From: Glandiceps talaboti
Taxonomy: Eukaryota > Hemichordata > Enteropneusta > Spengelidae
Direction: 5' to 3'
Length of the DNA: 64,000 nt
Assembly (NCBI RefSeq): GCF_964340395.1
Contig: NC_135563.1
Location: 9,802,075-9,866,074 of the forward strand
In this document: positions 49,926 through 63,465 of the stretch, one piece after another
How positions within the stretch are numbered: the first letter of the stretch is position 1
Layout: each line of letters opens with the position of its first letter
Program-made: the position numbers and the translations under genes
Notes under the pieces: model-generated
Told to the model about the DNA's origin: nothing
The model's database searches: none
The model's input: only the letters and a program-made list of their open reading frames with translations

Positions 49926-52739
49926 CCATACCTGCCACCAGAAATACACAAGACACATGCACAAGCCGTGCATCTTTTTCATACATTGTTTATAACATAG
50001 ACCCCCCCCCCCACCAAAGTGGAGTTTCTATGTGAAAAGTAGTTATGTTGAAGGGACAAGAGTGCTGACATCAATCCATGTTTTGCTGAATAGTACAGAA
50101 ATATAGGAATAACGAGCATTACACCATAAGTCAAAGTGTGACCGTATAATTTGAATCACTAGCCAACAAACCAATGAAGCGCTGTGCTTCATTTATATGT
50201 GTATGTAGAAAGACTTGAAAATAAATCTTATATTTGAATTTCAAATGCTATAATATGCCTGTATGTGGTAGTATGTATTACCTCCCACTAATTCTTGTAC
50301 ATGGCCGGTAATATTGCCTGATCTTATTTGGGCACTAGTAGACATTTAGTACCCAAGGGCTGTTATGCAGCAACTATCCCCTCCCACTACAAGGCTAAAA
50401 GCTGATGAAAAATTTGCTGTGTAAGGGGGTCTGTAATATGATATCTACTAGTGACGAAATAAGACCATGTAGTAGTGTTTTATAACATTCTTAGGCACGT
50501 ATTCTTTCCAGTCAAAGCAATCATTGGTAAGACTACCATGTCATATGAAGTACCCTAGGGAAAACAGAATACTAGTACTCACTGTATGCAAATTGAGGTC
50601 ACCAGTCCATACCATGTGACACAATCTCAGCCAATCACTGAAGGCTGTATGAAAACAATAATAATTTTATCTACAACTACCCTACCACCAATCTCCACTG
50701 TAGCCATATCCAAAAACAGATGGGTTAATACAGAAGTGTGAAGACACTGCAAATTGGCGTAGAAAGGGGTGTGATATCTCCAGAGTCGATATCAAAGATT
50801 TGGGGTAATACGAGTCATATTGATTGAACAGTGATGCCAAGTACGATACTTCATTCCATATCAATAAACACATAAATAAAGAAACACATGCCACAATTTT
50901 CTCTTACAGATGCTTTTTCATTTTTATTTTTCTGAATAAAATTTGCCACATAACATGGCCAATATAAACATTTTGGAGAAGAATCTGGAATGACAACAGA
51001 ATAAATTACCACTATTCTGGTCTCGCATGGTTCAATATTTCATGATTTTTGTTTTCCTAGCAAAATAACAGACACATTTGCATATCAGGGAAGAAACTAG
51101 ACAATACAGCCTGGAAAAAAAGAAGTAAAAACATCAAGTAGTGTCGATGTTCTTATCATAAGAGATGCAAGTCAGAAATACACCCATGTTTCTCTCAACA
51201 AAACTGACATTACAATTTACGTATTAGAAACACATATCAAGTGCTACTACTGGGTGGGATTTCTCCAAATCTGATTATCATTTGGTGGGCAACTATTATC
51301 ACTATCAAATGACTACTCCTTGGAAAGCAACCCCTCGGCATAACACCACTGAACACTAGCAACACAAAATCATTGTCGTACAACTTATAGTTGTTTACAA
51401 CTACGAAAGATCTTTTTCACTCCATCTGGAGTCACACAAACTTATTTTACACCCCTTTTTAGCATCCCCTGCAGACAAGACCCATAGCTTTTGGTCATAT
51501 CGATACCACTTTAATTTTAAGACAGAACCAAATATATTCTGGGTGCTCGGCTATCTTGCACATATTCAAGGCTGTAATAACATATGAAAAACCTACTTCT
51601 CTTGCACAAAATAACTTCTTATAATTTACATGTATCCTTTTCCCTGTGCAGGCTGATGGCGAACAAAATTTACAAATGCAACATTACATAGAAATGTAAT
51701 GCATAATTATAAAACAGCTTGTATTTTTTGTCAAAATGCTCTCACATAAAATTAATGATTTTTCTGCTCAGTTCTTTCTGAAAATGTATTTGAAATGTAC
51801 AAATACTTGATTGTAACTAGGGACAGCAAACAAACTGACCGCTTTGACAATACTTGTATTTATAAACCTATGACTAAGAAAAGCAATGGTTACCTAAAAT
51901 GCAATTGTCTTGCAAAAGACGCTCGTCAATGTCCCCTTGGTTTGAAACATAAATCTAAGCATAAACTGAAGTTCATACCTTACAATAATACAAAACAAGA
52001 AAAAGAACAAATACATGACTCTTTTTATGTACAATGTTGCTGTGATCAGTCTTGTCAGTTGTGTGAGGATTTTACAAATTGAATAAAAAAACAAGCATTT
52101 CATCAAAGACATAGCACCCAACTGGCGTATTTTCTGGCAAACTTATTGTGCAAATTTGAATGGCGTCTCTTGATACAAAAATTTATTGACCAATTTACGA
52201 TTTGACCCTGAATGTGGAGGTCAAAGGTCAAGGTATAAAAAGAAAGCTGCACTTTGGGGTATAGACATAACCATGGTGTCTTCAACTTCTTGAGTTAACA
52301 TACAAACCAAAAAGAAAAATTTCAGTCATTTCACCTCGCAAACATATCAATATCTAGGTCACGGTCTCCATCAGAAAGCTTATCATTGATAATGCGAGGG
52401 TAGATACTTGTATGGTGTCCATATTTATCAAACTTTGGAGATCTCAGGCAAATGTGCTTTCTATCACAGCTATGGTTGCCATTTTGCTATACAGGTCAAT
52501 TAAATAACTTGCATACGCCTCACAGTCAAACCCAAGTCATGATTAAAATATTATCACTTGCAATGTTTGATTCAAAAAGCTATGAAGAAAACCCAATTTT
52601 GGCTATTTCACCTTGAAGAAGATTTTCAAGGTCACACGTCAAGGTCGTAAAAGAAAGCTCATATTTGATATGGGTGTAGACACTTGAATGGCGTCACTGT
52701 ATTACATCTACAAAGTTATGATCCATAGAGTGAAATTTA

Positions 52740-53040
52740 ACACTAAATATGGCCACCATTCAGCCATATTTGATTCAGTCGCAAAACAAAGTGACTTGCA
52801 TATGTCTCACATAGCATGTTATCTTTGTGCTAGTTTTGGTTGAAATCAGTTGGTGCATGCCAGAGATACGAGGGTGAATGCACATATAACAAATATGCCT
52901 GCCATTTGATTCAGTTGAAAAACAAAGTGACGTGCATGTCTCACATAGCATGTTACCTTTGTGGCAGGCTTGGTTGAAATTGGTTGGTGTATGCCAGAGA
53001 TACAAGGGTGAACGCACACACAGACAAAACTCAACACATA
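52740..53040 (-). repeat. Tandem pair of a dispersed invertebrate repeat
   Basis: Two copies of a roughly 120-base unit stand in tandem (GTCTCACATAGCATGTTA, TTGGTTGAAAT, ATGCCAGAGATAC). Related sequence (TTTCATTGAAATTGGC, TTTCAGAGATACAGG) occurs at 58300-58690, so the unit is dispersed. Function unknown; probably a transposon fragment. Confidence 0.6.
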
Positions 53041-55258
53041 AGCCACCTCTGGGCAGTGCCAGTTGGTGTCTAAAAAAGACTTGCTGTTTATCACAAGATG
53101 TGTAGCCACCACCACTGCAGTACCATGCCATTACTGCAATATGCCTGCAGTAACATGCAACATAAAACACTAGTGTAGGAGTTGAAATACCTTCCGACAT
53201 ACATTAAGTATTTAGTACCCAAATAGTGTGTACGGCAAGAAAAGGAAAATATGTTATTACCAGTAGTTACATGACTTTGCAAATTGTGGTCAGATTGGTG
53301 TGTAGCATGCCTGCAAAAACAGTGTTGTATTCCAACTAGCTAGGTAGAACACATTAGTTGTAGTCACATTACTTTTACTCATCAAATTAGATGATGGCTC
53401 GGCTTTGAAGCACTGTTGACAGAAAATGTAGAAAGTGCCAAAATCACTGCTCTCCACTACCTCAGAATATTTCAGTTAGGTTGCACATTATGTTTCTTTG
53501 TAAAGGTCGTGGAAAAGCTGGAACGATTTGTGCATACTTCCTACAATTTTTGTACACTAGCAGGTCTAGTGATTTGGAATGTACAACGAACGACTGCACT
53601 GAAGCATGTTTAACATGTTTGAAAACGGGTTCACAAAGTTTCAAATCTTACATTTTTGCAAATGTTCCCTCTTTCTGCCATACACACTGACACCACCAGC
53701 CAACTACATACATGTACAGTAAAAGTTAACACTTTTGTACAAAAATCTGTGATTTTCTACCACCATATTTGCATAAAAACTAAGCTATGACACAAAAAGT
53801 ACTACATAACACAAACTTGCTGGTTTGCAAAATTTAGTAAATGGCAGTTGATATATAATTACATGTACACTTTAAGTAAGAAATGTGGAGCCGTGGAGTT
53901 ACAATTCATACAAAAAAATTGCCTCTAAATCACAAATGCTTACAGCAGCATGAAATGTGATTTTACCATTCTAGCAACAAAAAAAAAAGAAAAAAAAAGA
54001 AAGAATAATCTTTTGAATTTCATTGAGGTATTTTTTAATTTGTATAAATCAGCTTGACTATCACAAAAAAAAATAATCTTTCATATACAGTAACAGTGCA
54101 AATGAATGGCATCCTAATCTAACAAGTTTTCAGTGAGTAAATTTTCAAATGAAACTTGACAAATCTGATTTGCTGAATGACGTAATACAAAGGTTTTTCT
54201 ATGAGAAGTACAGCTGCTATATCGTACGCTTTCAACTCGAGCTTTCCAATTAGATTGAATGAAACTCCTTCCTCTTACTCTATGATCTAACTTGCTGTAG
54301 TCTTACAACAACACTCCCTTTGTATCAGCAAATGAGCAACTCTACCCTCAACCTGCGGTATTATCAATATTAGCCAGGAACCGTCTTCTATTAGCCAGGA
54401 ACTGTCTTCTGGCATCAACTACAACTTAACACATTTCTAACTTAAAATATTGTAAAATATTTTCATTTCATTTGGATGAACTTACACAAAGAGTATCCTA
54501 ATCATAACTTTATAAGCCTCGTAAAAAATTCTCGTTCTTGACAATTCTTTTAGTTAATTCTAGACTTTCCCCTTGTTACTCTTCAACTAATCTGAAATTT
54601 GTTTTGTGCGATGTTACATTGTGGAAATGGTTGCATCCTGAATTTGGAAGCCACCCTTTTTCCCCTTATGTTAAAAACCGGTTTAAAATTGAAAGATATT
54701 TGGGATCGTTTCACATAGACGTTACAGTACATTATGCATGTAATAAAGCACATTCAAATAGAAAGGACTTTTGACAAATGCAAGTTACAACAGCTCCTGT
54801 CTGATTATTTTTTTGTTTTGTTTTTGAGTTACAAGTTTTAAGATTGCTGTTGAGTTTTCCCTGAAGCATGGAGATGCAAGATGTTGGTATGGTCTGACTT
54901 AGCTGCATTTTGCAATGTTTTCAATTTTTTTTTTATATATATATTTGTTTCAATAGGCTTACAATTCTGCAGTATTTTACATAGAGCAAGGTTTTTGGGG
55001 GGGTTTTTTCTTCAAATTTTGGTCATTTTCAGAAGAACATTACAAAACAAAATGCTGTCATTCTCCCTAAACGAGTTGAGACTGCAGTAGGAGCCAAATA
55101 AAGTCAGAAACACACACATAATCCTGTAGAAAATATGGAAACATACATGTACAGCTTATTTTTAAGCCTTTGTGAATACTCTACTGGGTGGCGGGGTTTA
55201 CACTTTGTGAATACTGTGATAAACGTACACATGTTGACTATGGGGACCGGACTCTCGA

Positions 55259-58200
55259 CTATTGCTTGTCTGTAAATATATACAAATTATTTGTTGCGGC
55301 TACAGCTATGATATTTTCTGATGGGTGCCACGCAGTGTGAAGAATCTTCTTGTTGAAGTCCAAACTATCTACACTAATTTCATCCTTCTTTCGCTTGCCT
55401 CCTGCACACACTCGCCTGGGCTTCAGCACCTGTTTGGGCTTTGCGTTTTCCCTTGATGCCTCTAGTGTGATGTCACGCTTTGTGTTGCGGTCGAACATTC
55501 GGAAGAAATTATTATATGAACCAGTCATAATTGCACTGTAAGAAATCGAAGAAGAAAACAACAATTTATTTCTTTGCAATGAAGGTTGTCCACATTGATT
55601 TACAATTGGCTTATCTTATCACAATAAGATACTATTGTGAAATACTGTAAAAATAAAGTTGGTGAACTTGCTGATGTAAGATTTCATTCAGCCCAAATCC
55701 TATCCATATCCTTTAAATTTGCAATTTATTGACAAACAAACAGCCTGAACCTTTCATGACTGTTTACACATGGACATCAAGCCAGTGTACATCAACGAGT
55801 AGTAGTGAGGTTAACTCGGCTAATCAAAGCAACCATATAGATTGGTTTCATTTCATGTGATTGTTTCATGTATTTTTCAGCCAGCACATACCAATGAAAG
55901 ACAGTGAAGTGTTAAATCTATTGACTCTATTCTAAGCCTCGCATACTACAAACACAGTGTTTGACTTGAGAAACTATGTGCATTGAATGACTACTTCTAA
56001 TTTCAATGTAAGAAGCTTATATCTTTGTCTACAAGGTTGAAAACATGACATACACACTTTACATGACTGTGCTATTATTGTAGCTTGCACAAGTATGCAA
56101 TGATGCAGAAGAAATAGTGGCATACACATTTATACCATATACAAGTCAAGTTATAGTCTTTGAACAGAAAATATGGATTATATACCCTGATTACTCTATG
56201 TCGCAACAACCCAAGTCTACTGCATGTGCACGTCACTGGTTCTGCAGTAACCACAATATGAGTAAAAACGGTCCAACACCCCCCCCCCCCCCCCCCCCCC
56301 ACTTTTTCATAAATTATGCTTGGGGAAGTATAATTACAATATTCCCCCACTAGTTTTCTTCATTCAACCAGAAAATACTGGTTCTATCACTAATCGTCTG
56401 GTGACTCATAGTGACAAGGCCCCCTAAGTTACTCATATTTTTCTTTGCTAATGAAGACAAATATTGGGGAATAATATCTAATTACAACTTCCTTGAAAAT
56501 CATTGCAGTCCATGATTTCTGTTCAAACACAACGTGATGCAAAGTATTCAACGAGCAAAGTTACAAATTTAACAATGAACTAGGGGTCAATAAAATAACA
56601 CTTACCTGTCTGTGCCATTCCATACACACTCAAACTTATCAAATATACAGTCATTTTCATAGAGGGAACATAATTTACTACGTAGATATTCGTGAACTTG
56701 GAAGGTTTCTACTGGAACGGTATCCATGTGGAGGTCCCACACTTTAACTGATAAATAATCTCTAGATATTAAATAGCGACCACTATGACTAAACCTAACA
56801 TCTGATATTGATGAAATAATCTCTGAGAAGAAGGAGCGGTTACTAGGATCTTCTGGCTCCTCGAACACTGTCAATGAGAAGAAAGAAAACAAAAAGTTAT
56901 GGTATATATATGGCAACTCTGTAGAAAACAAAGCTTTCTGTTTCTGTTTTCATAAACAGCGTCATCTACATTTTTTTGTATCATCGAGTGAACAAGACTG
57001 ACAGTTTGCAGTCAATAGCTCCAAGCTTATCAAATTCTGTTGTGTGTATGGTTAACATTTTAGTACGCATAGCTTTCTGTTATTGTTTTTGGTATAATTT
57101 TCATGAATTCACATACACACAAAAATAATATGCATAAAATTCACAATCAGCGATTTTGGTTCTGAGCAGTGTGCTTGAAATACGAGACAAAAATTTTGTG
57201 TTATTTGTCAAAATGATAAAAAGTGGGTTTCCATTCCAGTCAGCACACAGTAAGGATACAGAAAACCAAAATTTTGCGAGTACCAAAAAACTGCTGTGCA
57301 TCAGTGGTTTGCAAAAATTAGTTTAGCTCTCATACAAGTAGTGAACGTGATTGTAAGTATGATGTTGAGAATTTCATGTGGGTTGAAATAACAAATACTA
57401 GACAGTGTAACTGGTATGACAGCAACATTCAAGGTTTTGGCTATAACTGAGAAAGAGACGCAACCTAAAACCGTTATTGTGTTGAGATAAGCTACTGAAG
57501 GGACATTGCAAGTTTAACTGTACTTGCTGTAGGGTAACGTTTATTATACTAGCTAGTTTTTCTCAAGTGGCCACACACCACCTTGGTAACAAGGTGATTA
57601 CATTTCCATACAACAAAGGCACTGCTATCACCTACTTGTGTAATCTACCACATTGAACAGCAACAGTTTTAAGTTTTTGTCAATCTTTGTAAGCCAAAAC
57701 TTTCATTGCTTGCTGCCATACCATTAGAACAAAGATAGAGCCTCTCTACATAAATCTGACGACAACACACCCATCTGTTGATATTGCTATCAGGTGGCTA
57801 GCAGTCGACAGCGAACCCTTATACGGGGAAACACATGTCGAGGTTAGCAAAACATTTACAGGACATAGCAGAGTCGGTCAAAAATGAAATCAAATTTGTA
57901 CTTACTCTTTGCATGTTGGTCGCACAATGCCTGGGCTCTCATATCACATAGCCTAATGGTGCCTTTACTACTACTATAAACAAATGTATTACACTCATTA
58001 GGGTGGAATTCTGCTGCTGTGATAACTTCTGTCAGTTCTTCCATGTTTGCTGGCTTGATGTCAACAATATCTGGTGAACTTGGTTAAGGAGAACACAAAA
58101 AAATGCACACATATAGTGAACAGGTTTTAAACAAAGGTTAAAGTCGTGGATAGCTTGACCGAGTAACAAATTTTCGTTGACAATAGTCAACTATTTCAAC

Positions 58201-61200
58201 TTAGGCATTCATATTCTGAATTTTTACGACAAGTGTGGCTATCAATTGGTCATTATCACAAAGGTTTCTTTATTTAAAGTAATGTGCATAATCAGATAAC
58301 AGTAACTGACAGTTGTACCAGGTTTGTTTGAAACTGGTCCATGCATGTCAGCGGTATACAGTAACACTTGTATATGTTGGGTCATTTGACCTTGAACATA
58401 AAAGTCAAGGTCAAAGTCTCATTAGAAAGTTCATCAAGGTTAACTTGAGTGTAGATACTCTAATGAGGTCTCTCATCTGTTAATCTTTCAGTGTTTTGGG
58501 TAAAATAGGGGAATTTGTACAACAAATATGGCTGCCATTGGATCATTATTGCAAAAGTCGAGAATCAAAGTGACATGCTTAGGCAGACAATAGCAGCTGA
58601 CATTTGCACCAGATTTCATTGAAATTGGCTTTTGCATTTCAGAGATACAGGTGGATGTACACCTACACTGACAGATGGACCCTAATGTAGTAGTCCACAA
58701 CAGGCTTTGCCCATTGAAGACTAACAAGTCTGTTGGGAACACATGAACTACTACTAAAGAAAAGGAATTCTTTAAAAGGATACTAAAGCTCTGGTCAGTT
58801 ACGGCAAGGTGCCAGAGATTTACCCTAAGATCATCAGCTGATATATATGTTTCTCCATCACTATTCACTGATATAGAGTTGATATGATAGGTGTGAGCAT
58901 TTGCAAAAATCCGTCTGGGACTGGCTTCCACCATCAATTCCATTGGCTTCACCTCTGGTATTACCAAGTTACCAAACCCCATGGGATCGCGTAAAGTACC
59001 ATCTTCTTCCTTTAGATTGTACCCTTCCCACATCTTGTCTCTCTCCGACACTTTCCATAATTTGACAGTCTTATCTGTAAAGGAAAAGAAATTTCGTTTC
59101 TAGAAAATCCATCCTTCTATTGCTTTACAAAACTCAGAAAACACCAATTCTAGAGAAACTTCATAATTTCAACAGTAAAATACTGCCTAATCTTAATTTC
59201 TACCACACGAGGTAGTACCAAACTGGCAAAAGAAATATTTTGACTCATTTTTGCATACTTCCATCTCATCAAGCATTTTAACAATCTTCCATACCAAAGT
59301 AAAATGCCAATAAAGAAAATCAGAAAATCAAATGCCACATCAGTTTTTTCATACACATTTTACCTTTTCACCATGAAGAATAACATTTTCTTACTCAATT
59401 TGCATATCAGTCTCTACAACTTGACACAGTAAACCCCCAACCTCATCGGTTCCCTGGCTTATCATTAGTTAGTCTTCTGACTAAAAATTACCCCTTCAAA
59501 TTGACACAACTAATACGACACTGGTAGTCGAGTCTTCGGTTTTCTAAGATAGACACAAAAGCTAAATCTATCATTCTTCAATGTGGTAGATTACACAAGT
59601 GGGTGATAGCAGTTCCTCTGTTATCCGATTCCAATCACCCTGTGATCAAGTTAGTGTAAACATTAGAAGTCCCAAAACATTACACTGCAAGTTTATGAAA
59701 CTTGAACTCCCTACTGAGACTCCCTACAACATCCATTCAATAGCTTATGATAGTTGTATCAACATGTTGCCATCAATAGTTTTAGTTTGTGTCTATCTGA
59801 GTAAATCGAAGGCTCAACAACCAGGGTAATACTTCTACTTACCATTTGTTGAAAGTAAAAAGTGAGCATGGTTTTGTCTTGCTAACCATTTAATTTTATT
59901 TATTTTTTCCTCTATTTCTAAACTTTTTAAGTAGTCAAACTCTGGCTCATGACTCTGGAAGGTGCTATACACATTATACTCCCCACGACGAGGCGTTGAA
60001 TTTTTGGTCTATAAATACACAAATGACAGGAGACATGAATGCATAAACTGCAAACTTCTGCAAGTGTACAAGTCAGGATTTTCAAGATATCAAATCATAG
60101 GACAAAAATAGTGCCAATGGCTTTGTAGCACAACTGTAGTTTATGTTATTATTTACACCACAAATGGGCATGGTCTTGTTGCTATGCATATTTTGAATGC
60201 ATATTCGCTTGTCTTTTAATTGTATTCCCTATCTTTTTACACAGTAAGGCGAATTTGAAAGAAGTGTCTCTTTATTGCTGTTTCAACATAATTTGAATTT
60301 TTTATCTATGAATTCCAATTTTCATTACCCAAAATAGAATTTTACCACTTAAGTGCATCATAGAAATAAAAATCCTTCATTTCTTAGTCGACACTGTAAC
60401 TTCCAATCCACACACTATGCATGCACTACTACATCATACATGTACATCTATCAATGCACGCAATAGAAAATCAACCTTCTTGTTCTATTCTGACCTTAGC
60501 TTGAAGGGGAAAAGCTATAACAAGTACTGAGGATTTCATTTCTAATATTCCTTTTCCTTTTACTACATCCTTCTGATTTTTTTCAAAGACAGACTCGTTC
60601 AAACCAAAGTATGGCTTTCATTCAAGTAAATTTCTTTTGCTTTGATGTTGACACTTAGTTTTAAATTGTCGATTTTTGATGAAAATCACATCCTGTGTGA
60701 ATACCTCCTCACCTGTACATTTCTTAGAATAAGTTTACCTCTGAGTAGGGATAAAAAATGTTTTCCTAACATAATTTGCAAGTATGAGGGAGTAAACTTA
60801 ATTGACATAAAAAAGTGCTGAAGGGGTTCCAAATCTCATAGTATGATGGCAACTATGATTTTGAGGAAAGTTAGATGTATCTATAAGTGAAAAGTATCAA
60901 GACATGTTGTTTACACAAAGTGCCTTGACATCATTTTGTCTGTCATTGTATGTATATTATACACATATCAAAGTAGTTTAACCCTTTCACCACCAGTACC
61001 CGGTATACCGGGACGCGCTAGGGCGCCCACCAGTACCCGGTATACCGGGACGCCAAAGTTCATTCACCTATCTTGCCGTAAAACCGTTCAAAGGCAGCAA
61101 TTGCTGCAAAATTTGCTGCCATAACTAGTTCCACACATGCGTATTAGCCTTGTTTATATTGCCTGCCATTTTGAATGTATGATAGTGAACGGTATCGAGA

Positions 61201-63465
61201 GCTACGATCCAAATGACGAGCGATCGTAATTTTACGTGCGTTTTTCGCCCACAAGATCGAATTTAAACATGGCGGATATAATTAACGGCTCTCATAACAT
61301 GGTCTACGATATAAATTATGTCACTGTCTTTGGATATTTCGACTGAATTTGACTCGAAATACATCATTGAATACAAGTATTTAGCTGTGGGAACACATTG
61401 TACTTGTATGTAAGCATCAAATTCCCGCTAAGTCCGTATGAGCTGCCGGCGGCAGTTTACGGTTGAATTTTTGAATGTCGGCAAATTTACGCGATCTTGT
61501 GACAGATACCGACTCCCATACTAACGTCTTGGTTGTAATTTTTGGCTATAAAATGGATTATTTTGGTTTTATTTCTTTTGTTACATCTCAGTAATGACTT
61601 GTATTTGTACTAGCTCAGCGTGTGAAGGTCGTGGAGGGAAATTTATGCACGATACGGGCGATTTTACGAATCGGATTTTTTATGTGCGTTTTTCAACGTA
61701 AAATTCAAATTTCAACATCGCCGAAGCAAAATCTGTCTCCCCTAACGTAAGTTACAATGTAAATAACGGTGCTGTTCGTAGAAATTTCCACTCAATTTTG
61801 ACTATGAATACGATGTTTTATACAAGGAGATGACTGAGTGAACTCAATGCAGGAAATGGAAGGATCAGATTATCGCAACGTAACTTCAAAGTCCCGACTG
61901 CATATTTTGTTTTGTGGGTACAGCATGTTGGCAAAAAGCGCCACTTTGGCGTCCCGATTAGGACTCGTATACTACCAACTTGTGGGCATTTTTTACTGAT
62001 TTTGAGCATAAATTTGGTGATAATTTTTTGTTGTTCTGTCAAATAATGATATATAATTACACAAACTGATTTTTCTGAAGGTATTGGTGCAACGACTTCA
62101 GGTATTTTTGTCCCTTTCATTGTCGGTGCGGGACCGACTAATTGCGTCGTAATCAGATTAGAGAGCCGTTATTTTTTTCCGTTCAAATTTAATACGACTG
62201 AAAATAACATTTCTGCCAAATTTTCGCCGATTTTGACCATTTAACCAGTATACAGAATTTTGTAGAAACATAAATGTTGGTATTTTGAATTTTGTTTGTA
62301 ATATAAATGTTTTGTTTATTTGTGACATGTCAATAAATAAACAACACAGGTTTTTTTTACCAATATTTTCTTATTTTAACCCAAATTTCAGTTGTGAATG
62401 TAATATTTGAATGTGTTTATTTGTAAGTATGACATAGACAATTTATTTTCCAGTAAAATGATACCTAATATTCAAAGATTGGGCAATTCTAAGTATTTTT
62501 ATATCAATTTGATTGCACACCACTCACTCTCACTTTATGTTAGTGAGGGGGCTGGTGGAGCACAAACAATCCCATGAGGCCAATGGTGGTGAAAGAGTTA
62601 AACAGTGAATTGGCAGGTTTTTGAGTGGCAACAGGGGCCGAGTGGTAATCAGTCTTTGTTGTTACTAGGCTACCCTGTCTTAAAAAAATGAATTTTACTA
62701 CTACTACTACCATTGCCATGATACAGGACAAGAACAGTACAATCAGCAAGTCACCCAACAAATTTACATTCAAAACTAGCATTTTCTTCACAAAATTGAG
62801 CACAATACTGATAACTTGGTGTTTTGATATTTTTTTAAAATGTGATGAGCTACTTTCAATCACACAAATTATCCTTCATTGTGCATCTTTAACATTACTG
62901 CGGGTCGCATTTCAAATAGTAATGGTAGAACGACACAAGTAGTTTTCATTTCAATAATACCTCTCAAGCGGTAGAACAAGAATGCTGTGGCTTATAAACC
63001 AGCACTCTTTCATTGTAGCATCACTTGACCTGGTGACCTTTTGGAGCAACAGATTAAGTCAGTCGGGTTTAAGACCCAAAACACAAGTCAATGTAGAACA
63101 TTTAACATTCAAATAACTGAATGGTACATGTATGTGTATCAGTTTGTTTGCTGTTTTCGACCATCAACATCAAGTTTTGAGAATTCAATACTACACTTGC
63201 ATCATTAGTAGTCACCATAGTATAAATGCATGGCTTATACAAATGTACACATAAAACAAACATCTTGTCGGATTACTGGCAGTTCACCAATATGAAAAAT
63301 ATATGTGTGCCTGTACGGATTGTTTCCATGTACGTGATTCGATACATTGCATAAATTGCATACTCACTGCCTGATCGCGCTGGAAAATGACAACACGTCC
63401 TCCTTTGTCTCCTGTCGCTAGTAATTCTCCATCGTGGTTGAACTCTACGGTTGAGATGATGTCAG
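55259..63465 (-). CDS. PPP2R2A: PP2A B55 regulatory subunit, WD40 (5' end outside window)
   Basis: B55 subunit that targets protein phosphatase 2A to substrates in mitotic exit, cell signalling and cytoskeletal control. Coding exons, in gene order: 63465-63368, 60008-59843, 59074-58784, 58070-57906, 56867-56606, 55535-55259. They give about 419 codons ending in TAG. The frame starts inside the protein at [23 protein letters not shown]. It continues through [72 protein letters not shown] and [17 protein letters not shown] to [10 protein letters not shown], matching human PPP2R2A almost line for line. The missing exon should hold about 27 N-terminal residues (human DIQWCFSQVKG) and lies above 64000. 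Intron 58071-58783 is U12-type. One junction codes Met (K-M-FEEP) where human has Leu. Vertebrates have four paralogues (A-D); this is likely the single-copy ancestor, so the symbol is a family label. Confidence 0.97.
56330..56482. mobile_element. Palindromic element, family E (copy 2)
   Basis: TTTTCTTCATTCAACCAGAA and AATACTGGT on the left, and AGTTACTCATATTTTTCTTT and GACAAATATTGGGGAATAAT on the right, align with the 45212 element and form weaker inverted repeats. It lies in the last intron of PPP2R2. Confidence 0.65.
57413..57722 (+). mobile_element. Inverted-repeat element, family A (copy 2)
   Basis: Ends TGGTATGACAGCAA...TTGCTGCCATACCA are inverted repeats, followed inward by GGTTTTGGCTATAACTGAGA and its partner. 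The interior GCTATCACCTACTTGTGTAA matches the other two copies. It lies in a PPP2R2 intron. Confidence 0.75.
58071..58783 (-). other. U12-type GT-AG intron (PPP2R2)
   Basis: On the minus strand the donor at 58783 reads GTATCCTTTT and the branch region CTCCTTAAC lies at 58091-58083, about 14 bases before the acceptor AG at 58072-58071. The exons join as TTT A|AT ATT GTT, giving F-N-I-V-D exactly as in human RSFNIVDIKP. The intron contains dispersed repeat sequence (58300-58690). Confidence 0.9.
58300..58690 (-). repeat. Dispersed repeat related to 52740-53040
   Basis: Two degenerate units, with GTTTGAAACTGGTCCATGCA and TTGAAATTGGCTTTTGCATT each followed by a 'cag(a/c)g(a/g)tata' motif. It lies within the U12-type intron of PPP2R2. 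Confidence 0.5.
59527..59829 (-). mobile_element. Inverted-repeat element, family A (copy 3)
   Basis: TTTTCTAAGATAGACACAAA at the left and TTTGTGTCTATCTGAGTAAA at the right are inverted repeats. The body (TTACACAAGTGGGTGATAGC, CCAATCACCCTGTGATCAAG) is the reverse complement of the 44343 copy. The right end stops just short of a PPP2R2 splice donor (59842). Confidence 0.75.
60982..62597. mobile_element. piggyBac-like non-autonomous transposon, 1.6 kb
   Basis: TTAA at 60978-60981 and at 62598-62601 flank the element exactly. Its ends are CCCTTTCACCACCA and the inverted TGGTGGTGAAAGAG, a 14-base terminal repeat with one mismatch. TTAA duplications and C-rich termini starting CCYTT are the hallmark of piggyBac elements. 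Just inside the left end, a 37-base unit occurs twice, each with the perfect 14-base palindrome CCCGGTATACCGGG (60999-61012 and 61036-61049). Several GTGCGTTTTTC-type internal repeats follow. No DDD transposase frame is present (longest frame about 100 codons), so mobility would need a transposase in trans. It lies in a PPP2R2 intron. Confidence 0.8.

Larger units (their letters stand above)
47602..55258. other. Intergenic, XPO7 and PPP2R2 tail to tail
   Basis: 7.7 kb between two converging stop codons, so it holds both 3' UTRs. For XPO7, AATAAA at about 48150 is a candidate poly(A) signal. G-rich runs at 47678-47740 would lie in the XPO7 3' UTR. The 38-base array, microsatellites and the tandem repeat at 52740 are listed separately. 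From 53700 to 55258 the sequence is AT-rich and low in repeats, consistent with a PPP2R2 3' UTR, but no boundary is visible. Confidence 0.6.

Noticed and set aside
51795-52082. 95-codon open frame rich in Lys and Cys (plus strand)
   Set aside because: No recognisable domain, no splice-linked partners, and it lies in what is probably the antisense of the PPP2R2 3' UTR.
61818-62120. 100-codon frame inside the piggyBac-like element as a transposase
   Set aside because: Too short and lacks any resemblance to the catalytic DDD region.
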